A stretch of DNA of 64,000 nucleotides from Rhynchopus sp. YZ270_cl-10 (Eukaryota > Euglenozoa > Diplonemea > Diplonemida > Diplonemidae), in assembly GCA_964035575.1 (NCBI GenBank), contig OZ037836.1, forward strand, positions 186,001 to 250,000, read 5' to 3'. Positions 42,201 to 54,700 of this stretch are shown piece after piece. A model generated the notes under the pieces. That model was not told the origin of the DNA. It worked only from the letters and a program-made list of their open reading frames with translations, and made no database searches. How positions within the stretch are numbered: position 1 is the stretch's first letter; each line of letters begins with the position of its first letter. The position numbers were made by a program, and so were the translations under genes.

Positions 42201-45200
42201 GTCTGCCGAGTCACCTGAGATGCAGCGCTGGCCCGCATCCGCACACACATTCAAGCTCGCAGCAACCTTGCACGCCAAATCATACGTGCACGTCGCAACA
42301 CCTGTCAACTGCGATCCGGTCTGTGGCTCGGGACACACACACATCCAGTCGTGCACCTTGCTGAAGGAGGTATCTGGGTCTGTGCAGATCTGGCCCACTG
42401 CCTCACACTGCGCCCTGTTCTCATCACACTCGTCCAGGGTGCAGGTGGTGATCGATCCGAACCTCGGTTCTCCTAAGGTGGGTGAGGGACACTCACACAT
42501 CCAGTTGTTCAAGCCGGGACCGAGATCCCTGCAGAGCTGTCCTGCAGCTGTGCACGTTGCTGCGTTGATGCTGCATTCACCTGTGTAGGGGCAGGCTGCC
42601 TTGGTGCCTCGCGAGGTGCCTGTCGAGTCTCCTTGGCAGACACACTCCCAGTCGCCCAGGTTTGTGGGTGCCTTGTTGGGGTCGTAGCAGGTCTGCCCTG
42701 CTGCGAGGCAGGTGTAGAGGTTATCGACACACTCGTCCACTTGGTCGATGTTCTTCACACGCACGTCGGGCACGGTCACAACGCTGTAGCGGCTGTCCGC
42801 ACTGAGGATATCGAGGATACGCACGTAGTACGTCTGGTCACCGTCCTGAATGTTGTCCGCAATACCAGTCACAGTGATCGTCTGCGGCACGTTCCACGAC
42901 ACCTCTGTGAACAGAAGGTACTGCGGATACACCATACCTTCAGTGACGTCTGTCGAGTTGACGCTCATGGACACCCCCGAGAGGGGCTGACTCTGCAACG
43001 CAACTGTGAACTGTGCAGTCGTGCCGCTCTCCTCAGTGGTCAGCATCGTGTCTGTGTTTGAGAGCGACAGCAGCACACCAGGGATGTCGACGTCCGTGTT
43101 GTTCACCACCACATCCGGGGGGTTCACAATGCCGTTGTAGCGGACGTCGGTACTCCTGCACGGTTCGGTCACGATGGTGTACAGCTTGTTCCCGTCGGCC
43201 ACGTTGTCATCAACTGCTGTGATGATAATCGACTGCGGCACGTTCCACGCTGCAGGTGGGAACACAAGCTGCTTCGGGTTGATAAAACCCTCGGTGTCGT
43301 CGTCGGAGTACAAGGTAATCGTCACCGCGTGGGTCGGAGTCGATGTCAGCTGGATCGTGAAGGAACCCTGGGTGCTGACAAACGGGAGGTTGCTGCCACC
43401 CTCTGTCGTCGTGATGCCGCCGGTGCAGCCTGGGTTGCAGCGCCCCTCCGAGCCCTCGATGAAGACGTCCTTGTCGTTGACGGAGGTGGCGCACCAGAAG
43501 TCCAGGTTGCTGAAGACCTCCGTTGCACAGGTTGTGTACGTGCGCCCCTGGTGCACGAATGGGAACACACACCGCTTGTCCGCGTTGGCGCCACCCACAA
43601 CGTAGCAGGCACCCTCACCCGGGCCGAGGAGCACCCCCGCCACGTCGTCGTCGATGTTCTGCAGCTCAATGTCGCCGGGGATCTGCCCGTTGTACTTCTG
43701 GTCGTTACTCTTGACGGAGGAGACAAGCACACGGTAGGAGATATCGCCGTCGTTGATGGTGTCGTCCACGCCGGTCACGTTGACCTCCTGCGGGGTGCTC
43801 CAGTCGGCGGCGGTGAAGATGAGGACCGTCCGGGAGAGGGATCCTTCCGTTGTGTCGGAGGCCTTCATGGTCACCTGCACGGGTTCGGAAGGCTGCGAGT
43901 TGAGGTGCACTGTAAAGGCAGACCAGCCACCAGCCTCAGAGGTGGTGAGCAGGCCGGCAGGTGCGGTCAGCACCACAAGTGCTACGTCGTCGTGCCTGTT
44001 CACCATGAGCACCGGTGCTGGGGTGATGCGCGAGTACTTGATGTCCGCAGTGATCATTGCAAAGCTGATCTGGTAGTCGATGTCGCCGTCGTCGATATTG
44101 TCGTTCGCACCAGTCACACGAACAGTCTGCGGCACCTTCCACTGGTCGGAGCCTGCCTGGAACAGAAGCAGCACTGCACCGTCAAGCGTGCCCTGGTTGT
44201 CCACAAGCGCCTCCGTCGGGTCAGACGTCGCAACACGGATCTGCACCTCTGACTCCGGCTGCGACTTCAGCACAACAGTGAACTCCTCCGAAGACCCTGT
44301 CTCAGACGTCTCGTAGCGTGTCGCATTGGGGTATGTGATCTCCACACCCGCCTCGTCGTTGTCGATGTTGACAACCGTCACATCCAGGGAAGTCAGTCCG
44401 TTGTAGTTGGGGTCCAGCGAGACCGCCGCTCCAGTTGTGATGATCACAGACACATCGCCGTCGTCAATGAAGTCGTCCAGTGCGGTCACAGTGACAGTCT
44501 GCTCAAGCTTGTTCGCAGACAGCACAATGTTCGACACATCGATTGCTACCTCCGTAGTGTCGCCCGACGACAGAGAGATGGACACATCGTGGGTCGGCCT
44601 GCTGTTGAGGATGACCTTGAAGGTGGCAGTGCCAGCAGTGCTGCCGACACCGGCCTCCTCAACTGTGAGGCTGGTACCCTCGACACGAACACCGATGCTG
44701 TCGATGTCGATGTTCGTGATGTTCACATCGACGTACGGCAGGGTTGTGTACGCTGTGTCGAGTACGGCCGTCGACACCTGCACCCGCACAGCAACGATCG
44801 GGTCTACGTTTTCGATGGTGTAATCCGGAACACCTGCCACGGTGATGGTGAAGGGTGTGTCCCAGTTCGACTGTGTGAACGAGATAGTGGCCGGGTCGAC
44901 AGTCAACTCGGTAGTGTCCTGGCTGACAATCGTGAAGTCGATGTTCCCCTGCGACGAGAGTGGCTTCGTGTCCAGCACGACAGTGAACGTAGTTGTGGTC
45001 TCGCTCTCTGCCACAGAAAGCCCCGACACCGGTGAGACGGTGAACCCCGCCACATCGTTGTCGAGGTTCTCGATGGAAAGCTGCGGCTTGCTCATGGCAG
45101 AGTAGTACGTATCCGTGCTGATGGCAGGGCCGATGTGCACACCATAGTTCTGCGTTCCGTCAGCAAAGAAGTCGTCCACTCCGGTCACAGTGATGGTCTG

Positions 45201-48200
45201 CGGGTCACTCCACGTCAGGTACGTGAAAGTCAAGGTCGTGGGAAGCACAGTCCCCTCCAGAAGGTTCGTCGACGTGATGCCCAGGACAACGTCAGCAGTA
45301 GGCTCAGACTTGAGTGCAACTGTGTACTCGACGGTCTGCCCGTCCTCAGAGGTACGCGTGATGGAGGGGGCGTTCCCTGTGGCCTGCCCGGAGATGAAGA
45401 TGTCGGCTGTGTCATCATCGTAGTTGACTGCCTTCACGTCTGCAAGCGTCAGCACGGAGTACTTCAGGTCAGTCGAGTGCACAGGCCCGAGGGTTACTGT
45501 GTAAGGCATGTTTCCATCCTGCACAAAGTCGTTCTCTCCGGTGACCCGCACCCACTGCGTGATGTTCCAGTCCAATGGAGTGAAGATGACGGATCCAGGC
45601 GAGACGCGTCCCTCCGTGATGTCCGCCGTCGTCGCCCAGACGGTGACCTGCGCTGTGGGCTGTGTGTCCAATACAAGCGCGAAGGAGTTGGTCGTCTCCG
45701 ACTCCTTCGTGATGAGCTCGCCTGCAGCAGTGACCACTGTGTGTGTTGCGTTGTTGACAGGGAGGGTCACGGTGATGCCCGCCGTGTCGTCATCTGTGTT
45801 GATCACCTCAAACCCGAGGTGGAGCATCCCGTTATACGTCACATCTGCAGAGGTCACAGGCCCGATCGTCACATTGTATGTAATGTCGCCGTCGTCAATC
45901 CAGTCGTCCACACCCTTCACAGTCACAGTTGTAGGCACGTTCCACGTGAGTTCTGTGAACTTCAGGACCAGCTGCGAGGTAGGGACTGTGATGTCGCCCC
46001 CCGTGAGCTCCCCCTCCGTTCTGTCGCTGTTCAGTTTGACGTACACATCGCTCACTGGCTTGGACGCAAGTGAGATCTCAACTGTCTGCGAGCTGCCCAC
46101 CTCGGAGGTGACAACACCCTTGGTAGGGGACACAACAATGCCAGCCGTGTCTTCGTCGATGTTGGTCGCAGAGACGGTGACGGCTGACACAGGGAAACCC
46201 AGAAGGTAGTTAGTGTCCGTAGTGGGGTTCGACCCAGTGATGACCAGTGTGATGATCACGTCGTACGCGATGTCGCCGTCGTCGATGGAGTCGGGCAGCC
46301 CGCCCACCTCAACAGTCATACGCTGGTCCCAGTTGGTGGAGTCGAATGTGAGAAGCCAGCCCTGCTGGATGCCTGCCTCCGTCGTGTCAGACACAGTCAC
46401 CTCAAACACAACAACCGTTCCGATGATAGGGATCGACGTCAGCGACACGTCAAACTTGTCGTTACCACACGATGCACCGCAGTTGGGCCAGGTACCACGC
46501 TTCTCCATTGTGATGAGACTCGAGTTCGGCTGGATCAACACTCCAGGGATGTCGTCGTCCTGGTTCGTTACGGACACAACACGGTTGTTGCCGTTGTAGT
46601 TGGTGTCTAGCGACACCGAGGTGTCGAGGTCCACATTGTACGCGATGTCGCCGTCTCTCTCCGTGTCGTCCACACCTGTCACAGTGATGCGCTGCGGCAC
46701 GTTCCACGTGATCGCCGTGAACACCAGCTGCGTGACACCCAACGGCAGCGTCCCTTCTGTCAGGTCTGAGGACGCAATCGGGATGGTCACATCCGCAGTG
46801 GGCTGTGACGTCAGCACCACAGTGAACTGGTCCGACTTCTGGTTCCGCTCCGTTGTGATGAGCCCTGAAACAGGATCGACCAGGATGTCCGCCACGTCGT
46901 CATCGATGTTGAGCACCGTCACCGCCCTTCCGACCATGCCCGTGTACTTCGTATCGGTAGTGACTGCGGCTTGGGGGCTGATGCTGTAGGTCTGGTTCCC
47001 GTCGGCAATAAACTCATCCGCACCAGTGACAACGATGGTCATTGGAACGTTCCAGTTGGAAGGTGTGAAGATAACGGTTCTCGGCGAGACTACCCCTTCA
47101 ACGGAGTCTGAGGAGGTCAGGTCGATCGAGACAGAGTCTGTAGGCTTCGAGGCCAGGTGGATAGTGAAGTTGTCGAACCCGCCCGCCTCGGTCGTGATAA
47201 GCCCCGAGGTGGGGGTGACGATGATGTCTGCGGTGTCGTCGTCGGCGTTGACAACAGCAACGTCCTCCGCACTGAGGCCGTAGTACACTTGGTCCGACGA
47301 GACCACCACACATGTCACGTTGAAGGCAATGTCACCGTCATCCTCCTCATCATCCAGCCCCGTCACAGTGATCGTCTGCAGGGTGTTCCACGTTCCCAGA
47401 AGGCCACCCGTAAACTCAAGACGGTTAGCACCAGACGCGCTCGTGCTTCCTTCGGTGGTGTCTCTGGAAAGCGCTTCAATGTACACAACGTCTGTCGGCT
47501 CAGATCCAAGCTTCACAGTGAACGTCTGGGTGGCGCCCGTTTCGTCCACCAAAAGACCGGAGGTCGGGCTGACAACGATAGACGCAGTGTCGTCGTCGGT
47601 GTTGGTGAAGATGACGTCGTCAGGGTTGAGTCCTGTGTAGCTGGGGTCGAGGGAGGAGAAGGCGGTGGTGATAACTGTGTACTGCACGTCGCCGTCGTCG
47701 ATGAGGTCGTCTACACCCGTCACGGTCACTGTGGCGGGGGTGCTCCACGAGCTGACTGAGAACACTATGCTGTTTGGTGTGAGCGTGCCCTCAGTCAGGT
47801 CGGACGACGTCAGCGTCGTGACCACAGTCGTCGTAGGCTGTGACGTCAGGACAAGCGTGAAAGCCCCTGTTGTGCCACTCTCTGTCGTGATCAGGTTGAT
47901 CGGCGTAATGACAAACCCACGCGTGTCATCGTCCACGCAACGAGCCGAAACATCCGATGGGTTAAGCGTGTTGTACGTCATGTCTTGCGACTGCGCAGGT
48001 CCCGTCACAATCGTGAACGTCACGTCCCCATCGTCGATGTCGTCGTTCTGTCCCGTAACAGTCACAGTCTGCGGCACGTTCCATTGAACCGTCGTGAACA
48101 CCAAGGTGAGGGTTGTCCCCACGGGCACCCCTCCCGCAAGGTTCAGAAGCCCCTCCGTCACGTCAGATGTGGTCACAGTCACCGACACGTCGGCTGTCGG

Positions 48201-49516
48201 CTGGGACTGCAGGTAGACTGTGAAGTACGTGGTGGCAGCAGAGTCCTCGCGCACCTCAAGCTCCGTGAGGCCTGTGGGGAGCTCGACGACAATCGCCTTC
48301 TCGTCATCGTCAGCATTCACAACAAGCATCGGCACGGTCTGCACGGCGGCAAACTGTGCATCGAGAGAGGTGGTTGTGAAGGTAAGTGTGTAGTCCTGGT
48401 CGCCGTCGTCAAGCGAGTCGTCCACACCCCTTACCTCCACAGTCTGCCGAACATGCCAGAGCAGCGGGGTGAAGATGAGCTGTGCAGGGTTCGGGAAACC
48501 CTCTGTTGTCGCCGAGGACGCGATCGCGATGGTGACGTCTGATGTCGGCTCACCCACCAGCACAACTGTGAAGGACGCAGTACCACCTGCCTCGGTGGTA
48601 CGAATCTTGGTAGTCGCAGGGTCGGGCGTGATGGTGATCCCCACACAGCACGTCTGGTCATCGCAGGACGACACATCGAACGTTGTGCACTGCACGGTCG
48701 AAGGGGCAAGACGAGAACGCAAACTCGACGGGCAGGCGTGGAAACCGCACGATGCCCAGCAAGTGTGCGTCCAGGCTTGGAGGTCTGCATCAAAGCTCAC
48801 AGCTGGCACAGCAATGTACCCGGGGTTGCAGTCGCAAGTACCTGCCAGCATGTCGGAGTTGGCCACCGTGCAGGTGACGGGGTTGCACACTGCGCCAGAC
48901 ACGTCATACTGCGTCACACTGCAGGGTGAACCCTGTCGAGGGCACGAGACGGTGTCCTTCCGCGCACACCGGCACACAGGTGTCGCCGGTCTTCGCCGTC
49001 ACTGCAGAGCACAGGTTGTACCCGGTGGAGAGAGCGTTTGCGTCTGCGTTCGCGGGCCCCCCAGTACACTGGTTTGCCGTGCAGCATTTGAGAGTGTTTG
49101 CCGCGCTGTTAATGTCGCAAAGCGTGGATCCTGCAGTGCACGTTGCACACGCCCCGTCGCAGCAGGCACAGAGGACAGACGCAGGCAACCCGATCGTCAC
49201 ATATCCGGAAGGGCACACGTATGTCCCGCAGTCTGTGTTTTTATTTGGAACATGGTGGTCATGGGGTTTGAAAAAGATGTGTAAACTCATTCTTACCTCA
49301 GCTTAGCCACTTTAGAAAGGCTTCGGCCGGTAATACCCTCCAGGTCGCACAGACATGCGAAGACTCTGACGATGGGTAACACCAATCATATACACAAAGT
49401 CATCCAGTGGATTATCGTGAATGGAAAAGGACAACTGGGGGAGTGAGCAGCATACCACCTGCAGAGTGAACCCCAAGCACGACAGCATAGAGGGCAAGCG
49501 CCCGCATCGGCATCAT
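39226..49516 (-). CDS. EGF gene 2: giant surface protein with 16 Calx-beta-like repeats, a fibronectin type II domain and EGF modules
   Basis: Exon 1 is 49516-49456 (signal peptide MMPMRALALYAVVLGVHSAG), intron 223 nt, then a Cys-rich head from 49232 (CGTYVCPSGYVTIG). The frame changes between ~48977 and 48904; after that one long exon runs to 41504, with the shared exons 41098-40952 and 40772-39226. Confirmed introns are phase 1 (GTATGC or GTATGT donors). Repeats of ~113 residues (TTEAGGxxxFTVxLxSxPT, then SSDxTEG, NWNxPQTVTVTGVDD, DDGDxxY, NxDDD) number 16 and match Calx-beta-type adhesion repeats, whose acidic loops bind calcium. A fibronectin type II domain (CVFPFVHQGRTYTTC, FWCATSVNDKD) at ~43424-43610 lies between repeats 14 and 15. 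About eight EGF-like modules, the exon-1-end Cys unit, the stalk, one membrane helix and the acidic tail follow. Confidence 0.8.
39505..39950 (-). repeat. 36-nt coding minisatellite, ~12 copies (gene 2 stalk)
   Basis: Same 12-residue Thr/Pro/Glu repeat as in gene 1 but less than half as many units, with some degenerate ones (TLHPENTTHVPE, ELVGTTDAPE). Confidence 0.8.
41236..41456. mobile_element. Repeat insertion inside an intron of EGF gene 2
   Basis: The intron at 41099-41503 is 405 nt against 239 and 134 nt in the paralogues. The extra DNA begins aataataaaacctacattct and ends ...ctacgtgtgttgtgtac. Its parts resemble 22983-23050 and 23190-23300. The flanking intron sequence (tccgcaaaat / aaatgaaatattc) is continuous in the other genes, so this is an insertion that leaves both splice sites intact. 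Confidence 0.6.
43424..43610 (-). other. Fibronectin type II domain within EGF gene 2
   Basis: Coding strand reads CYVVGGANADKRCVFPFVHQ, then GRTYTTC, FWCATSVNDKD and GRCNPGC. This matches the FN2 pattern CxFPFxYxGxxYxxC...WCxT...D...C, with Phe-Pro-Phe and Trp-Cys in place. It interrupts the edge of Calx-beta-like repeat 15. FN2 domains bind collagen-like or polysaccharide ligands in animals; the ligand here is unknown. Confidence 0.75.
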
Positions 49517-49570
49517 CGTCGCTGGGACCCCACTAGGCCCGCCTCTGTCTCTTCACGCTTTACGCCTTTT

Positions 49571-49580
49571 CTTTTATAAA
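49571..49580 (-). promoter_or_regulatory. TATA box of EGF gene 2
   Basis: Coding strand TTTATAAAAG lies about 55-65 nt upstream of the ATG at 49516, in a region not shared with the other EGF genes. Position and sequence fit a TATA element; a transcription start cannot be seen. Confidence 0.45.
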
Positions 49581-49830
49581 GGGGGTAGGGGGAGATGTGT
49601 ATCGCTCTCTCAGTATTTCCCTCCCCCTCCTGTTTGGTTTCTTGTGTGGTTTTGATAACATACTAATAGGGGGGTGATCCTTGCATAGAATATGGCCCCA
49701 ATTTTGGTCGTGTGTGGGGGGTATGAAAATTTTAAAAAATCAAAAAAACGGAATCTTTTGTTCATATATTTCCGATGAATCGTCAGGTCTCAGAACCTTT
49801 CCCTTATGTGAGATGTCTAAGAAGGTGCCA

Positions 49831-49871
49831 GACGTGCACACCACAGCCACGTCCGACTCCAGGCTAACCAT
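49831..49871 (-). pseudogene. Relic of an EGF gene 5' end
   Basis: The shared 5' block (49868-50600) ends in the usual ATG context at 49871. Instead of the signal peptide it joins directly to 34 nt identical to an internal EGF module of gene 1 (gacgtgcacaccacagccac... at ~34926-34959), then runs into unrelated DNA. Almost the whole coding region has been deleted, leaving promoter, start codon and a scrap of a module. Confidence 0.6.
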
Positions 49872-50600
49872 GTTCGTCCACACGACAGCTCCTCTCTGTG
49901 TCCACACGTAAGGCCAAGACACCCACCCGGCTTGACGCTCGCTTCCTTTGTCTCTTTCTCGTTCACTCTGGTGATATGGTGTGATCTGTACGTGGAGGTG
50001 AGGTGGAGGTGGTGTGGGATCTCTTTTGACGTCCTGAGAAATAAAGAGCTGAAAGCGCAAATGCCTTACCGCTGAAGAAAGGGGAAGGGGACGGCAAGTC
50101 TGCAGGAGGAGGGACAATAGGTTAAAGATGGAACTAAGACGCTGACCAAAGCTACGATGTTTGTATTTTGTTCTCTTTTACGCAGGGTTGGGGGAAATGA
50201 TGATGGATGACAAACACGAAGACCAGAACTGAAAAAGAAAACAAACAACACAAGAGACCAGAGAGCTGCTCTCTCGATGACACGCTGTGGGAGCAGAGTG
50301 GGAGAGAACAGGTTGGTTTACGGACCCTGCGACTGCAGTTGCGTGCACACGGGTGCACGCACACAACACACACCTGTATCGTGCATTTGTACAAATGAAC
50401 GACAAAAGCTCTCTGCACAATCTAAACATACACACGTTTCTTCTGAAAGGAAGGATTCGCGGGAACAAGATATTTGATTAACATCCTGTTGTTTGGGAAA
50501 TATTTGGTCCGATTTAAGCACCAAAACTATGTCAAATATTTGCGTATACATGCGTGTTCATTCTAAAAAAGGGGAGGAAATACTACGGGTGTCAATAACT
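49872..50600 (-). promoter_or_regulatory. 5' block copy heading the relic
   Basis: Matches 37017-37845 with an internal deletion of about 95 nt around 50317-50345. It lies upstream of the gene-2 start but is separated from it by unique DNA (49581-49830), so it may or may not contribute to gene 2 transcription. Confidence 0.5.
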
Positions 50601-51056
50601 ATCTTCACCCACACAGGAAAAAATGGGAAACAAAATAGGGGGAGAGTTTCTTAGTTGTACGCTTCACCGAATCCACAGGTCCGGGGAATGGGGTTTGAAC
50701 GTTCCCTCACCCAGTTTACATTATGTTCAAAAATATGCTGCTCACGTCACACAACATGTAGCTCGAGAAACGGGCACAGTGGTTGTGGGAGAGAAGTTAC
50801 CATCAGCAGAAGATTGGCTGAAACAATGGTTTTCTCCTTTAACTTCTATATTGCGTCTCTTGAAAACATGGCGAAGGTGAACTCTGTTATGTTTTGCCGT
50901 ACCGCCTGCCTTGGCACCTCAGGTGCTGTGCACACAGTGTCACCCGAAGCCATTGCACTGCGAATAGACAAATATGGAAAGAATCACTTTACACCATGGA
51001 CTGCAGTACTGGCCTCGGGTCTCGAAGCCTGTTGCATACTATTCTTATGGATGCGT
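50601..51056. other. Intergenic, unique DNA
   Basis: No certain gene. A plus frame at 50623-50880 (ending WFSPLTSILRLLKTWRR) looks slightly protein-like but has no recognisable domain. 50587-50690 is related to the short repeat near 12205 and 27450. Confidence 0.35.
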
Positions 51057-51777
51057 TCTTTCGCTGTTGTTCAGCATCAGTCCCCTTGCCACCGTCCCTG
51101 CTTTTGGCCAAGGTGTGCTGTTTGCTCCGGATGCATTGACTCCCACTTCGCGAGACACACACGCACGAAGCGTCTCCGTACACACGACACCCGCCCATGT
51201 CACTACCTTTGTGCAGTAGCAGAACACAGGCAGGTGGGTGGTAGGGGGTCCACACGACGCAGGTTCAGGGCACAAAGGCCCTGCGCAATTGGAACGTGCT
51301 GACCTGGCCAGAAGAGGGAACGGTGGCTTTGGGATGGGGAAATATGCTGTGCTAGTTTCTCAAAAAAGGGGTGGGGGGGAACCCAGGGGGGGATGGGGAA
51401 ATAAAAGAAGTTGCAGTAAGACAATAAAGCCTTATGTGTCAGGTCGTCGTGCTGTGTGCTATAAAACGAAACCAAGGCATTAATGTCTGTGTTCTGCAGA
51501 AAGGGGTTGGATGGAAAAGGTGTTCTGTGCTTTACAAAAGGGGGAACAAAAAGAAAGGTTGGCAAGATGACACAGCTTCTACGGTGCTGAGTCACCTTGA
51601 ATAAAACAAACAAACAAAAGAATGTTTTATTCTCGAAATGTTGAACACATGATGTATTCTGATTCTGAAAAAAAGCGCAAAATCGGTGTCGTTTGTTTCA
51701 TTGTATTTTAAGAATACATTTGAAACGTGTTGCCACGGGTTCTTTCAACGTTTCGCAGTTTTCCTTCGCCCATGTGC
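51057..51777 (-). repeat. 3' flank repeat of EGF gene 3
   Basis: Copy of 28660-29397, and almost identical to 61997-62717. Coding-strand AATAAA at 51626-51631, about 150 nt past the stop. Confidence 0.65.
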
Positions 51778-54700
51778 TCAGGACATAGTATCGTCTTCGA
51801 CAACAAGCTCCTCAACGTCGTCCATGTCCTTCATCGCTTCTGCGTCAAGCATGTTAGCTTCCATAGTATACACGTCCTCGCCCTGTTTAGCCTTGGCACG
51901 TCCCTTGGACACCCACAGCCACGCTCCGCCAACACCCGCAAGCAGCACCAGTGCAGAGCCCACTATGACAGGGATCAGCCACACCAGCGAGCTGCTGCTG
52001 CCCGAGTCCGAAGAAGACGCGTCTGCCTCCCCAGCACCGCCATTGTTTGCAGGCACGTATGTTACGCCGTCAGGAAGCTGTGTCTCAGGTACGTGTGTTA
52101 CGCCGTCAGGAAGCTGTGTCTCAGGTACGTGTGTTACGCCGTCAGGAAGCTGTGTCTCAGGTACGTGTGTTACGCCGTCAGGAAGCTGTGTCTCAGGGGC
52201 GAATGTTGTACCAACAGGAAGTTGTGTTTCAGGTAAGTCCGTTGTGTTTTCAGGAAGTTGTATCTCAGGTACGTCCGTTTTGTCGACAGGAATCTGTGTC
52301 TCAGGTACGTCTGTCGTGTTTTCAGAAATTTGTGTCTCAGGAACGTCTGTTGTGTTTTCAGGAAGCTGTGTCTCAGGTGCGTCTGTTGTACCAACAGGGA
52401 GTTGTGTCTCAGGTGCATCTGTCGTGTTGTCAGGAAGTTGTGTCTCAGGTACGTCTGTTGTGAAGACAGGAAGCTGTGTCTCAGGCACGTCTGTCGTGTA
52501 GTGACTGCCACACTGCGCAGGTCCCATGATCCCGTTCACACCCGTCTCAGGAGCCACGCAGAGGCACACCCAGGTGTTGTCCTGTACCACGTCCGTGTCA
52601 ATGCACGTCTGCCCCACATCCGTGCACACAGCTGCAATCTCCGGCTTCGCACACTCCCCAACAAAGACACACTGCGCCGGCTTCATGACAGCACTTCCAA
52701 CTGCCTGGATCGCGCATCTGCACATCCAGTCGTCTGTCGACTCTGTTGTTGTGTCAGGGTCGAAGCACGTCTGCCCGTGGTCGTGGCACAGCTGCATGTG
52801 TGCGTACGTCAGACACTCGTTGATCTTGCACACTGCTGCATGGCCAATGGCCGACCCCAGGGCTGGGGACACGCAGTGGCACTCCCAGTCGTTCAGGCTT
52901 GTGTCGCCTGGGTGCAGGTCCACGCACTCCTGTCCCTTGTCTCTGCACGTCTGCAGGTTCTGTGTGTCGAGACACTCGTCCTGCACACACACTGCACGCT
53001 CCTGCAGGCCAGAACCAAGGGCAGGGGAAATGCAGTCGCACCGCCAGTCCCCAAGATCCATTCCTGACGGGTCGACACACTGCTGTCCTTCGCAGGCGTA
53101 GCCGTGGCCGTCTGCCTTCCTTGCGCACGTCGGGCACGTCGCCAGGCACTCGTCAATCACACAGACAGCAGGCCCCGTAATGCCAGGTGTCTCCTGCACG
53201 TAGGGGTCTGTGCAGTGGCACACCCAGTCGCCCGCCAGCTCAGGGTCCTCGTCAACGCAGTACTGTCCAGCGTCCAGGCAGGTCTGCTTGTTGGCCTCAA
53301 TCTCGCACTCGTCGTGGCCGCCGAACACTGTTGTGGATGTGTTTGAAAAAAAGTTTCTTGGGAAACTCCAATGTGCGGAACATTGCCAAATATTTGCACA
53401 TATAAAATGACCAAGTGAAAGTCATGACAGTGAAGTTCGTTGTGTGTGGATGTAAACAGGGACACAGACGAAGAAAGTGGAGGGAACGTAAGAAAGTACA
53501 TGGGCTTTGCACATACCACACGTTGCAGCAGCCATGACCTTCGACCCGCTTCCTGACAGACACTGGCACTCCCAGTCGTCCTTCGAACCTGGATCGGTGT
53601 TCCTGTCCACGCACTTCTGCCCAACCGACGAGCAAACGGCGATCTGCTGGCACTCGTCAAGGGCTGTGTGTTGGTGCAAAGGTTGTGGGTGTGTTGTTCG
53701 TGTGCTTGAACGCTGGTGTGCGGTAGGAGCAGGTGAGGAGACACATGTCCGCAAAATGAAATATTCAAAAAAACAGAAACAAAACAAGACAACATACTGC
53801 ACTTTGCCGGGCCAAGGACATGGTAGTCTGAAGACGTAGTGCAGTGGCACTCCCAGTCACCCTGCGCAAATGGGGAGTGGTTCGGGTCAGAGCAACGCTG
53901 GCCAGCGGCAGCACACACGTCGACAAACTCGCTCACAGGTGCGCCTGCAGGGGCAGGTGCACGCTCGTTCGCACACGTCTTCTGCTTGCTGATGAGGGCA
54001 GTGCAGACAGCACTCTGCTTGTTGAAGGCACTGTCGGCAACAAGGCACCAGTCCCCCTCCTTTGCCCTGTCCGGGTTGCAGCAGCCTGTGTTGCAGGGCT
54101 CGGACAGGCCGGCACCGCTGCCGTCGATGCCAGTGACCATCCAGCCGCACGCACACTCGCAGCCGTCGTTCGTGTAGCGCTTGAAGTTGTCGCACTTGCG
54201 TGCACCTGTCATGGTGACATCAAGGCACTCATCCACAAGGCAGCTGTTGACAGCACGCGCAACGGTCGCTGTTGTCGACGGGGCCTGGCACATGCACACC
54301 CAGTCACCCAGGCTCTGCACAGACAGGTTCGGGTCCTCGCACCTCTGGCCCGCACCCACACAGACGTTCATGGCCGATGCGCTCGTGCGCGCACATGTTG
54401 CGCAGATGTCCTCACACTCGTCGATCACGCACTGTGCAGGGGCACGCTCCCCCGCAGTCCCATGGTACGGTGGCATGCACGCACATGTGAAGTCGTCTGA
54501 CGAGTCACCTGAGATGCAGCGCTGGCCCGCATCCGCACACACATTCAAGTTCGCAGCAACCTTGCACGCTCCTATGTACGCGCACGACGCAGGTCCGGCA
54601 TACCCGACCCCCACCGCAGGTGCCGGGCAGTTGCACGTCCAGTCGCCCAGACTCGCCGGGGCCGTGTTATGGTCAATGCACAACTGTCCCGCCACCGTGC

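Noticed and set aside
48890-48910. A 20-nt intron (GTATGACG ... GCGCAG) to explain the frame change in EGF gene 2
   Set aside because: Far shorter than the 47-405 nt introns seen elsewhere in the window; a sequence error or mutation is simpler.
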